Shown here in pieces: positions 21,443 through 31,075 of a stretch of DNA of 64,000 nt; the stretch's first letter is position 1; each line of letters opens with the position of its first letter. The translations under genes and the position numbers were made by a program. This stretch comes from Stentor coeruleus. Taxonomy: Eukaryota; Ciliophora; Heterotrichea; Heterotrichida; Stentoridae. The notes beneath the pieces were generated by a model. That model saw nothing but the letters and a program-made list of their open reading frames with translations. It was not told the DNA's origin and ran no database searches. The stretch is from NCBI GenBank assembly GCA_001970955.1, contig MPUH01000291.1:1-64000 (forward strand), in the 5' to 3' direction.

Positions 21443-22297
21443 TACGGCAAAAGAAGACTAACTGGGCATTTTCATTTCATTTCTGATATAGTTTTATCTT
21501 CTAACAGCAACTTTGCCTTAACAAGTTCACGGACTGCAAAAAACAGTTTTTCTAATAACCACACCTTTGCCTTAACAAGTTCACGGGATACAACAATGCG
21601 ACTTTGGAACCTTCAATCTGGTAGGACAATATACAGATTTTTAGGTCATTCAAAAGAAGTATTAAATATAGCAATATCTCCTGATAATAGACAAATTATT
21701 AGTGGTTCAAGAGATAAATTTATTAAACTTTGGAATACTTTAGCTGTGTGTAAATATGAATTTGGGCCAAAAGATTCATATAGTGACTGGGTAACTTGTG
21801 TAAGTTTTACTCCACCTTCTAGAGACCCAATGATTATTTCAGCAGGATGTGATAAATAATGTGGTGAAACTTTAAGATCAAGAAACTTTAAGACATAAAG
21901 CTGATTTGAAAGGTCATACAGGATGTGTTAATACTATCTATATTTCTATAGATGGTAATTTCTGTGCTTCAGGTGGTAAAATTGCATGATAATGATTTGG
22001 CAAATCAAAAATAATAGTCTTTTCTATCAATTAGATACTCAAAGTTCTATTAATTGTTTTGCATTTTCCCCAACTCGGTTTTGGCTAGCTGCAGCTACTG
22101 ACGATGGAATTAAAGTATGGAACCTTGACACTAAAACTTTGATTAATGAATTTACCCCTGAAGTGTTTGACAAAGATGGGCAGACTAAAATCAAATCTCT
22201 ATCATCTTTAACAGTTACTTGGAATTGTAATGGAGATATTCTTTATGGAGGATTTACAGATGGATTCATTAGAGTTTATGCAATAACTCAGAATTAA
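21443..22297 (+). pseudogene. decayed RACK1 (WD40 receptor for activated C kinase) copy
   Basis: Family-specific blocks are clear: KRRLTGHFHFISDIVLSS (blade 2), MRLWNLQSGRTIYRFLGH, IISGSRDKFIKLWNTLAVCK, LKGHTGCVNTIYISIDGNF and a last blade LYGGFTDGFIRVYAITQN ending at a natural stop. RACK1 is a seven-blade ribosome-bound scaffold. The copy lacks the first blade and any proper start. In blade 2 an 18-codon stretch is duplicated in frame. After IISAGCDK there is a TAA, and the next blade then continues in another frame with further stops before returning to frame at about 21986. None of these breaks fits a 15-16 nt intron. I therefore call it a pseudogene; an intact copy must exist elsewhere in the genome. 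Confidence 0.85.
21511..21586 (+). repeat. 22 bp direct repeat inside RACK1 pseudogene
   Basis: CTTTGCCTTAACAAGTTCAC(GG) occurs at 21511-21532 and 21565-21586, 54 bp apart, so the reading frame is kept across the duplication. Confidence 0.9.
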
Positions 22298-22336
22298 TTC
22301 TAACTATATTAGAATTTATAGGCCAAAAGAGGTTAA

Positions 22337-22921
22337 TTAAGCCTGGTTAGTCAGTCTGTCAAGACTTAAAACAACTCCAAGAAGTTCGTCATTATAGAAA
22401 TCATCAGTAAAGATAATATCTAATGTTCCTCTTGTATCATCAGCATGCTGAAGTTGTTCTCCAGTTAAGTTGTTTTTCTTACCAAAAGCCCATAACAGTC
22501 TGTATGTTTCTCCTTTCACGAATTGTTTATCATAAATATCGTCAGTTTTCAGTTTTCTTTCCCATTGGCTTTTCACTCCATCTGGTAAGACAAATACAAA
22601 AGGATTAAGAAGATCTTTGGTACCTCCGATTTCTACATCATAATCTGGAGCTCCGCTTTCGAATGCATAACAATCAGCTGCTGGGTCTTCGAATATAAAA
22701 TTCACGATATCTGCACCACCCATTCCTCCTATATCAGTGACTTCTTTGAATCCTATCCCTCCCCAATCGAAATCCTCAAATATATCACCTGGTAAGGAAT
22801 ATGTAAAACGCACACGCTCTTCGTTTAAGAACTCCCAAGTTAGCTTTACTGAATTTGGTAGATGGACTACACCATCAGATAAGCAGATAACTAATAAGCT
22901 TAGGAATAGTGCTAATTTCAT
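22337..22921 (-). CDS. secreted DOMON-domain protein
   Basis: 194 residues. Signal peptide MKLALFLSLLVICLSDG, then one DOMON domain: a beta-rich start (VKLTWEFLNEERVRFTYSL), WGGIGFKE, the GGMGGADIVNF block, CYAFESGAPDYDVEIGG and a late RLLWAFGKK / HADDTRGTLDIIF part. DOMON domains bind haem or sugars, often in extracellular redox proteins. No further domain and no membrane anchor follow. The single cysteine (CYAF) and the lack of an obvious Met/His haem pair leave the ligand open. Confidence 0.8.
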   Translation of the reverse strand: MKLALFLSLLVICLSDGVVHLPNSVKLTWEFLNEERVRFTYSLPGDIFEDFDWGGIGFKEVTDIGGMGGADIVNFIFEDPAADCYAFESGAPDYDVEIGGTKDLLNPFVFVLPDGVKSQWERKLKTDDIYDKQFVKGETYRLLWAFGKKNNLTGEQLQHADDTRGTLDIIFTDDFYNDELLGVVLSLDRLTNQA

Positions 22922-23447
22922 TATATTCGTTTTTTATATTATGGGGTAAATGCAAAATTTTTATATTTTTTTAAGTTTTTTTTGTGTGAATTGTATGAAA
23001 TTCATTAGAGTCGATTAGGCGAGGAGAGTAGTTTGTTAAGATCTGTTGAAATTTGATAGGGTGTTAGGGTGAAATAGGTATAGTTAATTCAAGATTAGTT
23101 AGGATAGGAAAATTAAACTAATTAATTATTTTTCAGTGTTTTGATAATAAAAATACTCTTGTTTAGCAGTAGATAGTTTTTTATAATATTTTTTAATGAA
23201 TTTTAGGGAATCCGTACAATAAAACCCTATATAATACTTGAAAGACCCTACTTTTTATATTTACGATTCCCATATTAAAATTCAAAACAAAAAAAAAACA
23301 GACTGTCAAACTGTCATCCTTTTTTAATGTTTTATCACTCAAACCGTCTCTTTATTTGTTTTACAAAATAACACTCATTGTTGTCTTTATTTTTGATTTT
23401 TTGAAATCTAACATAATATTTATTATTGATTTAATAAGTTTGATAAT
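22922..23447. other. intergenic
   Basis: AT-rich. The DOMON start is preceded by AATATAATG. No other gene, RNA or repeat seen. Confidence 0.55.
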
Positions 23448-24557
23448 CTAATTCTCATTAGCTTGCTTGTCATTTTTAATCTTTTCAACAAATTTCCCAT
23501 CTTTCCATATCCCAGCCATTTTCTTGCCTTTATTATACATCATTCCCTGCCCTTCTTGTTTTCCATTAACCCATTGTCCTTCATATCTTTTCCCATCTGG
23601 CCAGACAAAAGTTCCATATCCATGTTTATTACCTTCCAAATAATCACCTGAATAACTTCTTCCATCACTAAACTTAAAAGTTCCTTTTCCATGCATTTGA
23701 CTATTTTTCCAATCCCCATCATATTCTTTATCTGTCCAAGTATATTTCCCATGTCCATCATACATATCATTCAGAAAATATCCTTCATAAGTTGATCCAT
23801 CAGGCCAGCTTGATTTCCCAAAACCACTTTTCAAACCATTCTTAAATCCTCCAACATGAGAAAATCCATCTAAATGCTTTTCAGTACCTTCACCATCACA
23901 CATATCATCTTTCCAATCTCCTTCATAAGTATTTCCTGAAACAAACTCAATTTTCCCTTTCCCATGTTTTTTTCCATCTTTGAATTCTCCAACATAAACA
24001 TCTGTAGCAGGGCTAATATACCTTCCAAAACCATGAGGCTTTCCATTAAGAAAATATCCTTCAACAATCCCCCCATCAGAAAAAATTAGAGTTCCTGCCC
24101 CAGATGGTTTATTTGAAATAACTTCACCTTGATAAAAGCTTAAATCATCTTGTTTAAAAAGCTGTCGGAATTCACATCCTGAAGGTTCAGGGAATTTAAA
24201 CTCTCCATAGGCTTTTAGTTTATTCTTAACCTCATCTTTTAAGTTTAAACCTACAGGGAGTTTTCCTAGGTCAACTTTGAATGTAGGTGGCGGAAGAAGT
24301 TTGAACTCATAATAAGCCTTTCTTGAAAGATAAGCTCTAAACATAGCTTGAGCTTGAGACAGTAGCATATTAGGATCTTGAGCTGTTTCTTCAGCCACTT
24401 CTTTTACAGGCGGCAAAACAACACCAGGTTGGACAACAACTGGTACAATGACAGACTCAGTAGCTAGTTGTTGTGTTTGAGTTGGCAACTCAGCTTTTTC
24501 AAGTAAAACTTCAGACGCGGTGTCTGTTTTTTTGCTCATACAGTTACATGCTCCCAT
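23448..24557 (-). CDS. MORN-repeat protein with lipid-modified N-terminus
   Basis: 369 residues. It starts MGACNCMSKK, a textbook N-myristoylation site (Gly2) with nearby cysteines for palmitoylation, so membrane attachment is likely. A Pro/Val-rich linker and a short helix follow. From about residue 130 to 355 there are some nine MORN repeats (YEGDWKDDMCDGEG, YEGYFLNDMYDGHGKYTW, YSGDYLEGNKHGYGTFVWPD). MORN proteins bind phospholipids or scaffold cortical and ciliary structures in protists. The gene starts 86 bp after the end of the guanylate cyclase gene, on the same strand. Confidence 0.93.
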   Translation of the reverse strand: MGACNCMSKKTDTASEVLLEKAELPTQTQQLATESVIVPVVVQPGVVLPPVKEVAEETAQDPNMLLSQAQAMFRAYLSRKAYYEFKLLPPPTFKVDLGKLPVGLNLKDEVKNKLKAYGEFKFPEPSGCEFRQLFKQDDLSFYQGEVISNKPSGAGTLIFSDGGIVEGYFLNGKPHGFGRYISPATDVYVGEFKDGKKHGKGKIEFVSGNTYEGDWKDDMCDGEGTEKHLDGFSHVGGFKNGLKSGFGKSSWPDGSTYEGYFLNDMYDGHGKYTWTDKEYDGDWKNSQMHGKGTFKFSDGRSYSGDYLEGNKHGYGTFVWPDGKRYEGQWVNGKQEGQGMMYNKGKKMAGIWKDGKFVEKIKNDKQANEN

Positions 24558-24643
24558 TATTTATAGGTCTAGTTAGTATTATATAAAGAAAAATCCTTAA
24601 GAATAAGTTCAGCAAATAATTGGGTTAAAATATAAGAAAAAGT

Positions 24644-27600
24644 TTATTCAGAATCTTGAAGCAAAAAGATTTTTGTTGGAGTATCAAAGACTGTGATTGT
24701 TTTATGTTCTTTGAATGTGTATAGTGAAGGGCGATATCTACTTATAAGTGCTTGTGTAACAAAGCTTACTGCGATATGACCTGCAATTCCATTACTTTCC
24801 ATTTGATTTGCTATGTAACTATCATTTCCATAAATATCATATCGTACTATACTTTTGCCTGTAATTCCCCCTATAACATCTCCTGTATGAACACCAATAC
24901 GCATAGAAATGCCCATACTATATTGTGAATTTACTTCTTCTATTGCATTTATCATGCATTTAGCAAATGTGAGAATATTCAAACATTCTTGTCCTGGATC
25001 ACGATTATTATTTCCTATATAACTCATTGCCACATAACAGTCACCTATTGTATGGACTTTATAAACATTATGCTCAACACACATCCTATCGAAACGTGTA
25101 AACATTTCATTCAACATTGTAACCACTTCTTCTGGAGTCCTATTTGAACTCCAGGCGGTAAATCCTACAATATCAGCATAAATCATTGTAACTTGAGAAA
25201 ATTTATCTATAACAAAATCTTCAGCCATAAGATGCTCATAAGCATGTGTAGGGACCATTTGTGTTAATAAAGCTTGTATTTTTTTCAGTTCATTATCAGC
25301 ATCTGTTTTAAGATTAGCATAAACTCTCATTGTGATTTCTTTATGATATACAGATACAATACAGACTGCTATAAACATTAGAATTAGAAATCCTGAAGGA
25401 GTTGGACACTCAATTGCAATATAAAGTAACCATGCTAAAAATACAGGAAGTGTGCATAAAGAAATATCTTTATACAACAAAGTAGAACAATGAGTAAAAA
25501 GTAGAGCATGAAAAGCTATTTTTATTGCAGTTAATTCAGTATGTGTATATTCATCATAAAAATCAACCAATATAATTATACCAATAGGGAGTAAATATGA
25601 TAAAGTAAGTAGCCAAGAGTAAATCAGATTAGTGTAGTGGTTTTTAAAAAACATAAACATTATGGCATAGACTACTGTTATTACAATAGAAAACCATAAA
25701 TTGATCGACCTAACCTTCTCATTATCTACAATAACAGTTGCTATTTCTATAATAGTCTCAGCTGCATAAACACACAATGCTATAATTAATCCAACAAAAT
25801 AAATCTGGTAACTATTTTCCAAAGTATTTTCTCTAAATTTCTTTTCATCACTATTTTCTGAACATTTTATCGATAACAAACTAATTCTTTCAATGAATTT
25901 CCCAGATTTCTGATTGAAAACTGGATTTTCTTCTAATTTCAACTCAGCTGCATATGATTTTTTCCTATTTTTTTCAGCCTTAAGTTCATTTGGCATTAAA
26001 CCAGGAATAGTGCTATGTGATGAAATTATCCCACTAAGACTTGATAAATGTACACTTATCTTATGGTCTCCAAGTGGTGAAGCATCAGCAAAACTTGAAT
26101 CAAGTCTATTACCAATTTTGACTAAATAAGTATCCATATTGCCTTTACCTTTAACAAAACTAGAATGTGAAATGAAGCAAATTCCTTGACTAGACTTGAC
26201 TAATTCATAAGTAGATGTAGTAATTTGTATACAATCATAATCTGTTAATGTTGATGCCATACGTGAAGCTGTATTTACTGTATCTCCTACTAATGAAAAC
26301 TGGGGTTTATGATACCCTACAACTCCAGCTTGTACTCGGCCACTGTTTATCCCGATTTTCACATGGAGTTTTTTATGTTTAAGTTTTGCTCTTTGAATTA
26401 TCTGAATCATCCCGAATCCTAATTCAATAACCCTACGTGCATGACTAACTTGACTAATTATAGGATCAAGTTCAGCTTCACTATCTTTAAGTCCTGCACT
26501 AGCCATATAAGTTTTCCCAACTGTTTCAATTTTCGTTACCCCAACAATTTCGCAAAGCTGGTCAAATTTACCAAAAAGTTCATCTAAAAATTCAGCAAGT
26601 TCATAAGGACTTGAATCAGCAAAAGTTTCTTCAAAGTCACAGATGTTACAAAATAATACTGATACAATCCCTTGGTCTTCTGATATATATCGAGTTCCAT
26701 CTTTAACTCTAGTCATGACAAAATGTGGAAGTAAAAGACCTAAAACATTTTCTGCTTTGTTCATTTGGACTGTAACTTCTGATATTAGTAAATATTCTTT
26801 CCTTCTGCTATATTCAAGTTTATAAGCTATTGTTGCAACAATACTACAAATTGCTATAATGATTAGAGAGTATTCTGAGAGTAAATATCCAAGATTTTTT
26901 CCAAAAACCAAGCTTTTGAAGCATATATCTAAAATTGTCTCCCCAGCCATGATGATAAGGTAAAATTTCCATGAATCTGATATAAGAAACACATGGAATA
27001 ATGGGAATATAGGGAAAATAAGTGTGAAACTTGAGTAAAGGACGCAGATTGCATAGATAGTTATTGCATTTGTCACAAGTAAGAACACTTTTGTATACCG
27101 AAGCACATTTTCTTTATATAACCTGGTGAATTGTAAAGCTTCAAAGCAGCAAAGAATACCTGCACAAAATAATAATATTACTTCTGACCACATAAGTTGG
27201 TCTGTTTCAAAAGCTGAATATATAAAAATAATTACATGGCATACTGAGTAAAAATGCATATAAATCGAGTAAATTTTCTCGTTAACCATAGAACTCTCAT
27301 TAGAAAACGATTTTTCTTTAGCTTCAGAAGTAAATCTTAATGAATAAGGGTCAATAGCACATGCTTCTTCAATATCTGGATCTTTAGTCACATCTGAAGC
27401 TTTAAAAACTTTCCCTAAATTATTTTCATAATACTGCATCCTTGATAAAATCCCTAATCTGCTACTATTAGCATAAAAAGCTGTTAGTAAATGTGAATAA
27501 TTAATACAAAGAAAGAATTTCAATATTTTCACTATCATATAAACCCCTAAAATTACTGCTGATGTAATAAAAGCACTTATTGCAGCTTCAGGCATTTTAA

Positions 27601-30600
27601 AAATTTCACCAATTGCCCCATATAATTCATGTTCAGGCAGAAAATAAGTTGAAAGTATATAAATCAAAGAAATAATCAAAACTAGTGCAGGGCTTATTAA
27701 AGTACTCAATGCATATCTTGAAGTTTCAACTAAAGTTATACCAACAAGAATTAAAGTAAAATGCACATAAAGGTAAATTGATATATGAACTGAACTACTT
27801 GTAAAACCATCTAAAGAAATAAGTGAATCAAAAGTTAAATAAAGAAAAATCGCTGATAGACCTCCATTCAAAGCTGCTAGGCCAAGATACTCACAAAAGT
27901 CAACAAATCTTAACATATGATTGAAAACTCCAAGTGTATAAATTTCAGGGTCAGTCACTTCATCATTGCAAACAACTCGATCATATATATAAATTGGTAC
28001 AAAAAGAATTACTTGAAGAACTAAACTATACAAAATGATTTCTTCTTGATTCATAATCCAAGTTCCTGAAAACCCACATAAATAATGATATAAACTCAAA
28101 AATACAACAAAGCTCACATTGAAATATAAACTCATTAAAACAATTTTTGATGAGATAAGATAAAGATTGATTCCTCTATAAAACACTAGATCTTTTATAT
28201 CAGAAAAATGCTTGATGATTATATCACTTTGATATTTACTTACACTTATATCTGATTCGTTTAATAAACCTGTATCTCCCCAGCTACCAATAGCCATAAA
28301 AATAGGTCTAAAACTGAAATTGTATTTAAGAATACTTGAAAGAGATATTTTATGATTAGGTAGCATATTAAAACAGCACACACTCTTTGCTAGGAATAAT
28401 AAAATAGTCAAACACCTTAAGGCGTCTAAAGATTTCATAGCCATATCCAAACATTTACCATCAATAACAAGAACATAATCAATTATATCCGCATTGAAAC
28501 TTTTGCTAACATTTAAAGTTCCATTTCTAACATTAGACAACTGGGAAATCAAAGGATGAAATGAAGCTCTTCGAAGGATTTCTGAACCTTTTCTCGAGCT
28601 TCTTTTTGAATCAGCTGAACGATCTTTTGATTCTTCAGCGCCTTGAGGATCTCTGTTACTATTAAGTCCATCTTGTCTTGTTTTCAAAAAGCCTTCATAT
28701 AAAACTTTATTTCTTATAATATCTTCAAATGTTGTCAAGACTTCTTCAACACTTTCAGGGCTTACAACTCTTAATATTTCAGCACTGTTTTTAATAATAT
28801 CACTACCTAACCCAGCACTAACTGTATTTTCTTCATTATCTCCACTTGCAATCCAGAATTTAATTCCTGCTGTTTCTAATGCTTGTACTGTAGATTTAGC
28901 TTCTGATGCTATTCTATCTTCAATACCTACAGCTCCAAGCCATTGTAAACCTTCTTCACATTGTTCAATAACCCCTTCAATACGTCCTTCTCTGTTTACA
29001 GGGCATTTTCTTGCGTTATTATATAAAAAAATAAACTCTTCTGCTTCTTTTTTAGTCAAAATTTTCATGCCTAGGACACAAACTTGTATGCCTGGAATAC
29101 TCATTTTTAGATTTTCTATAAATTTCGTCCCTGAACCTTGGACAACTTCCATCATTACTTCAAGTGGCCCTTTAACTAAAAGTATATACTGATTTTCTTC
29201 AAAAGAATACAAAAGGATACGAGTACGTTTAGATGAAGCACTTGGTTCTTTAAAAATAATGATTTTATATTCATGGTTATTTTCTATGATAGAAATAATT
29301 GCTTTTTTAGAATCTCTATATGTAAGTTTAACACCTACTTCAGATGCTAGTAAAATCAAACTGTGATCTTCATTTGATGATGTTAAATATTCATCATTTT
29401 CTTGAGGATAAGCACTTGAGCAAAGAGCAAGACACATAAAGTATTTTATTGAGCCATCACAGTTTTCTTCAATTTTTTTACGTATTGGTTCTATTGCATT
29501 TGCTATTTCAGGACATAATAAACAAGTTTCTTCACTGGGGCTTCTGTCATAATCTTGGTCTACTAAATACATAAAGTTGTCAACTATGCAAGCACGAATT
29601 TTCAACATCCCATTTGTCAGAATGTCGTTTTTTTCTAATATTATATACTCAACCTGACCTAGATTTTCCAGGATTTCTGGGTTTCTTATACCAACTTTAT
29701 CAGTGTTTTGTAATCTTTTACAATAAAAAAGCTTACCTATTTTTCTTGTGAAAAGCAACGGAAAAGGTAATGCACTATGATAAAGGAGGACATAAAGAAA
29801 ATAATTTTCTATAGTTGCTGGCTCATTTGATTTAAATATTGAAAGTAAAAAGTGTAGTAATGATATAATGAGAATACATAAACATATTATGGCCATATGG
29901 AACTCCAGCCTTTTTTCAAACACTGAAACTTTAGCATTTTTATTTTGGCTAGCCAAAGATATTTTAGTTTCTTTTCCTGTATATAAAGCGATACCAAAAA
30001 CCCAAGTCGAAGCTTTGATTTTGCTTTCCCTCAACAAAAGATTTTGTAAAGTCAGGTTTTCTGATTTCGGAGAGCCTCTGAGTTTGATTTTCCCACTAAA
30101 ATGCTGAAAAAGTCCATCAGGATCATTTACATCTATATGCCCTTCTATCATATTTAAAAAGATCCCAGCTTCGTTAACATCCAATGAATCTATTAACGCT
30201 TGAGTTTCTTTTGAAGTTTCTCTTTTTTGAAGGTCAACCTCACCTGTTACAGTTGAATTGTCTACATAGCAGTTTTTGTTAATATTTCCAGATGCAATCA
30301 AAACCATATCAGCAGGGACTTCATCATTTTCTTGTAATAATACGATATCTCCAACATTAATATCTTTAATCATTTTCTTAGCAAAGAGTTTTTCATTCCA
30401 AGCAAGGCACATTTGTGAATTTTTTCTACGGTCTCTTATCGCTGCTACACAAANAACGATATCTCCAACATTAATATCTTTAATCATTTTCTTAGCAAAG
30501 AGCTTTTCATTCCAAGCAAGGCACATTTGTGAATTTTTTCTACGGTCTCTTATCGCTGCTACACAAAACTGATAAGTTATGCTAGTAAGGTTCAGTAATA

Positions 30601-30877
30601 AATATACACATAAAGGTATAGCAGCAGTTAAATGATTATAAACAGGCATTGTTAATTCGAGAATTGAAATTGCGAGGTACCAAATGCATATTACACTATG
30701 AAAAGTTTTATACAAACTCAACGGGATCAGGTTTCCTATAGTGTACATGGAACTTCTGAGAAAATTCTGGTTTTTTGATTGATTTATTGAAGAACCGTAG
30801 CCTGATATGATAATTTTCCTACTGAACTCTTTTCCTTGCTCACGCTTAGTTAAAAGTAAGCCGGCACTAAGACTCAT
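24644..30877 (-). CDS. P4-ATPase-like / guanylate cyclase fusion protein
   Basis: About 2039 residues after removal of a 38-codon duplication caused by the contig join at 30454. The N-terminal half is a P4-type flippase-like domain (ten-helix layout, VPADMVLI, VTGEVDLQKRE); the C-terminal half has two six-helix bundles, each followed by a class III cyclase domain (about 1365 and 1860). This fusion is known from ciliates and apicomplexans, where it makes cGMP. The ATPase half is degenerate: DKTGT reads EKNDI (about residue 374), GDGAND is replaced by GSWGDT and KGAD by KGPL, so it cannot form the usual phospho-Asp. In the cyclase part the metal aspartates lie only in C2 (YADIVGF, IGDCY), while C1 keeps guanine-type KIET and VNTASRM, so one composite active site is expected. 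It probably acts in the plasma or ciliary membrane. Confidence 0.95.
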   Translation of the reverse strand: MSLSAGLLLTKREQGKEFSRKIIISGYGSSINQSKNQNFLRSSMYTIGNLIPLSLYKTFHSVICIWYLAISILELTMPVYNHLTAAIPLCVYLLLNLTSITYQFCVAAIRDRRKNSQMCLAWNEKLFAKKMIKDINVGDIVXCVAAIRDRRKNSQMCLAWNEKLFAKKMIKDINVGDIVLLQENDEVPADMVLIASGNINKNCYVDNSTVTGEVDLQKRETSKETQALIDSLDVNEAGIFLNMIEGHIDVNDPDGLFQHFSGKIKLRGSPKSENLTLQNLLLRESKIKASTWVFGIALYTGKETKISLASQNKNAKVSVFEKRLEFHMAIICLCILIISLLHFLLSIFKSNEPATIENYFLYVLLYHSALPFPLLFTRKIGKLFYCKRLQNTDKVGIRNPEILENLGQVEYIILEKNDILTNGMLKIRACIVDNFMYLVDQDYDRSPSEETCLLCPEIANAIEPIRKKIEENCDGSIKYFMCLALCSSAYPQENDEYLTSSNEDHSLILLASEVGVKLTYRDSKKAIISIIENNHEYKIIIFKEPSASSKRTRILLYSFEENQYILLVKGPLEVMMEVVQGSGTKFIENLKMSIPGIQVCVLGMKILTKKEAEEFIFLYNNARKCPVNREGRIEGVIEQCEEGLQWLGAVGIEDRIASEAKSTVQALETAGIKFWIASGDNEENTVSAGLGSDIIKNSAEILRVVSPESVEEVLTTFEDIIRNKVLYEGFLKTRQDGLNSNRDPQGAEESKDRSADSKRSSRKGSEILRRASFHPLISQLSNVRNGTLNVSKSFNADIIDYVLVIDGKCLDMAMKSLDALRCLTILLFLAKSVCCFNMLPNHKISLSSILKYNFSFRPIFMAIGSWGDTGLLNESDISVSKYQSDIIIKHFSDIKDLVFYRGINLYLISSKIVLMSLYFNVSFVVFLSLYHYLCGFSGTWIMNQEEIILYSLVLQVILFVPIYIYDRVVCNDEVTDPEIYTLGVFNHMLRFVDFCEYLGLAALNGGLSAIFLYLTFDSLISLDGFTSSSVHISIYLYVHFTLILVGITLVETSRYALSTLISPALVLIISLIYILSTYFLPEHELYGAIGEIFKMPEAAISAFITSAVILGVYMIVKILKFFLCINYSHLLTAFYANSSRLGILSRMQYYENNLGKVFKASDVTKDPDIEEACAIDPYSLRFTSEAKEKSFSNESSMVNEKIYSIYMHFYSVCHVIIFIYSAFETDQLMWSEVILLFCAGILCCFEALQFTRLYKENVLRYTKVFLLVTNAITIYAICVLYSSFTLIFPIFPLFHVFLISDSWKFYLIIMAGETILDICFKSLVFGKNLGYLLSEYSLIIIAICSIVATIAYKLEYSRRKEYLLISEVTVQMNKAENVLGLLLPHFVMTRVKDGTRYISEDQGIVSVLFCNICDFEETFADSSPYELAEFLDELFGKFDQLCEIVGVTKIETVGKTYMASAGLKDSEAELDPIISQVSHARRVIELGFGMIQIIQRAKLKHKKLHVKIGINSGRVQAGVVGYHKPQFSLVGDTVNTASRMASTLTDYDCIQITTSTYELVKSSQGICFISHSSFVKGKGNMDTYLVKIGNRLDSSFADASPLGDHKISVHLSSLSGIISSHSTIPGLMPNELKAEKNRKKSYAAELKLEENPVFNQKSGKFIERISLLSIKCSENSDEKKFRENTLENSYQIYFVGLIIALCVYAAETIIEIATVIVDNEKVRSINLWFSIVITVVYAIMFMFFKNHYTNLIYSWLLTLSYLLPIGIIILVDFYDEYTHTELTAIKIAFHALLFTHCSTLLYKDISLCTLPVFLAWLLYIAIECPTPSGFLILMFIAVCIVSVYHKEITMRVYANLKTDADNELKKIQALLTQMVPTHAYEHLMAEDFVIDKFSQVTMIYADIVGFTAWSSNRTPEEVVTMLNEMFTRFDRMCVEHNVYKVHTIGDCYVAMSYIGNNNRDPGQECLNILTFAKCMINAIEEVNSQYSMGISMRIGVHTGDVIGGITGKSIVRYDIYGNDSYIANQMESNGIAGHIAVSFVTQALISRYRPSLYTFKEHKTITVFDTPTKIFLLQDSE
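30454..30454. other. scaffold join (N) with duplicated 113 bp overlap
   Basis: 30341-30453 and 30455-30567 match except for the outer base and one internal C/T. N plus 113 is a multiple of three, so the frame happens to stay open through the artefact. Confidence 0.92.
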
Positions 30878-30961
30878 TTTTATTATGGAAGTAATTTCGA
30901 TGAGGTTTGGTAAAAATGCTAAAAGATGATGTAGTTAAGAAATAAGAAGTAGAAGGATAAG

Positions 30962-31075
30962 ATTATGGGTTTTAATACAGAAAGTTTTGGAATTAAATGA
31001 TTATTTGGGGTTTTAAATTATGGGTTTTAATACAGAAAGTTTTGGAATTAAATGATTATTTGGGGTTTTAAATTA
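30962..31075. repeat. 55 bp perfect tandem duplication
   Basis: The unit starting ATTATGGGTTTTAATACAG occurs twice head-to-tail with period 55, with no N between the copies. It lies about 90-200 bp upstream of the cyclase start codon, i.e. in its promoter side. Confidence 0.9.

Noticed and set aside
21860-21885. A 16 nt GT...AG segment as an intron that rescues the RACK1 copy
   Set aside because: It has T at -6, and a TAA in frame remains just before it; the downstream frame would still be broken.
30276-30572. A plus-strand frame of 98 codons with an internal duplication
   Set aside because: Antisense shadow of the cyclase gene over the contig overlap; the duplication is the assembly artefact.
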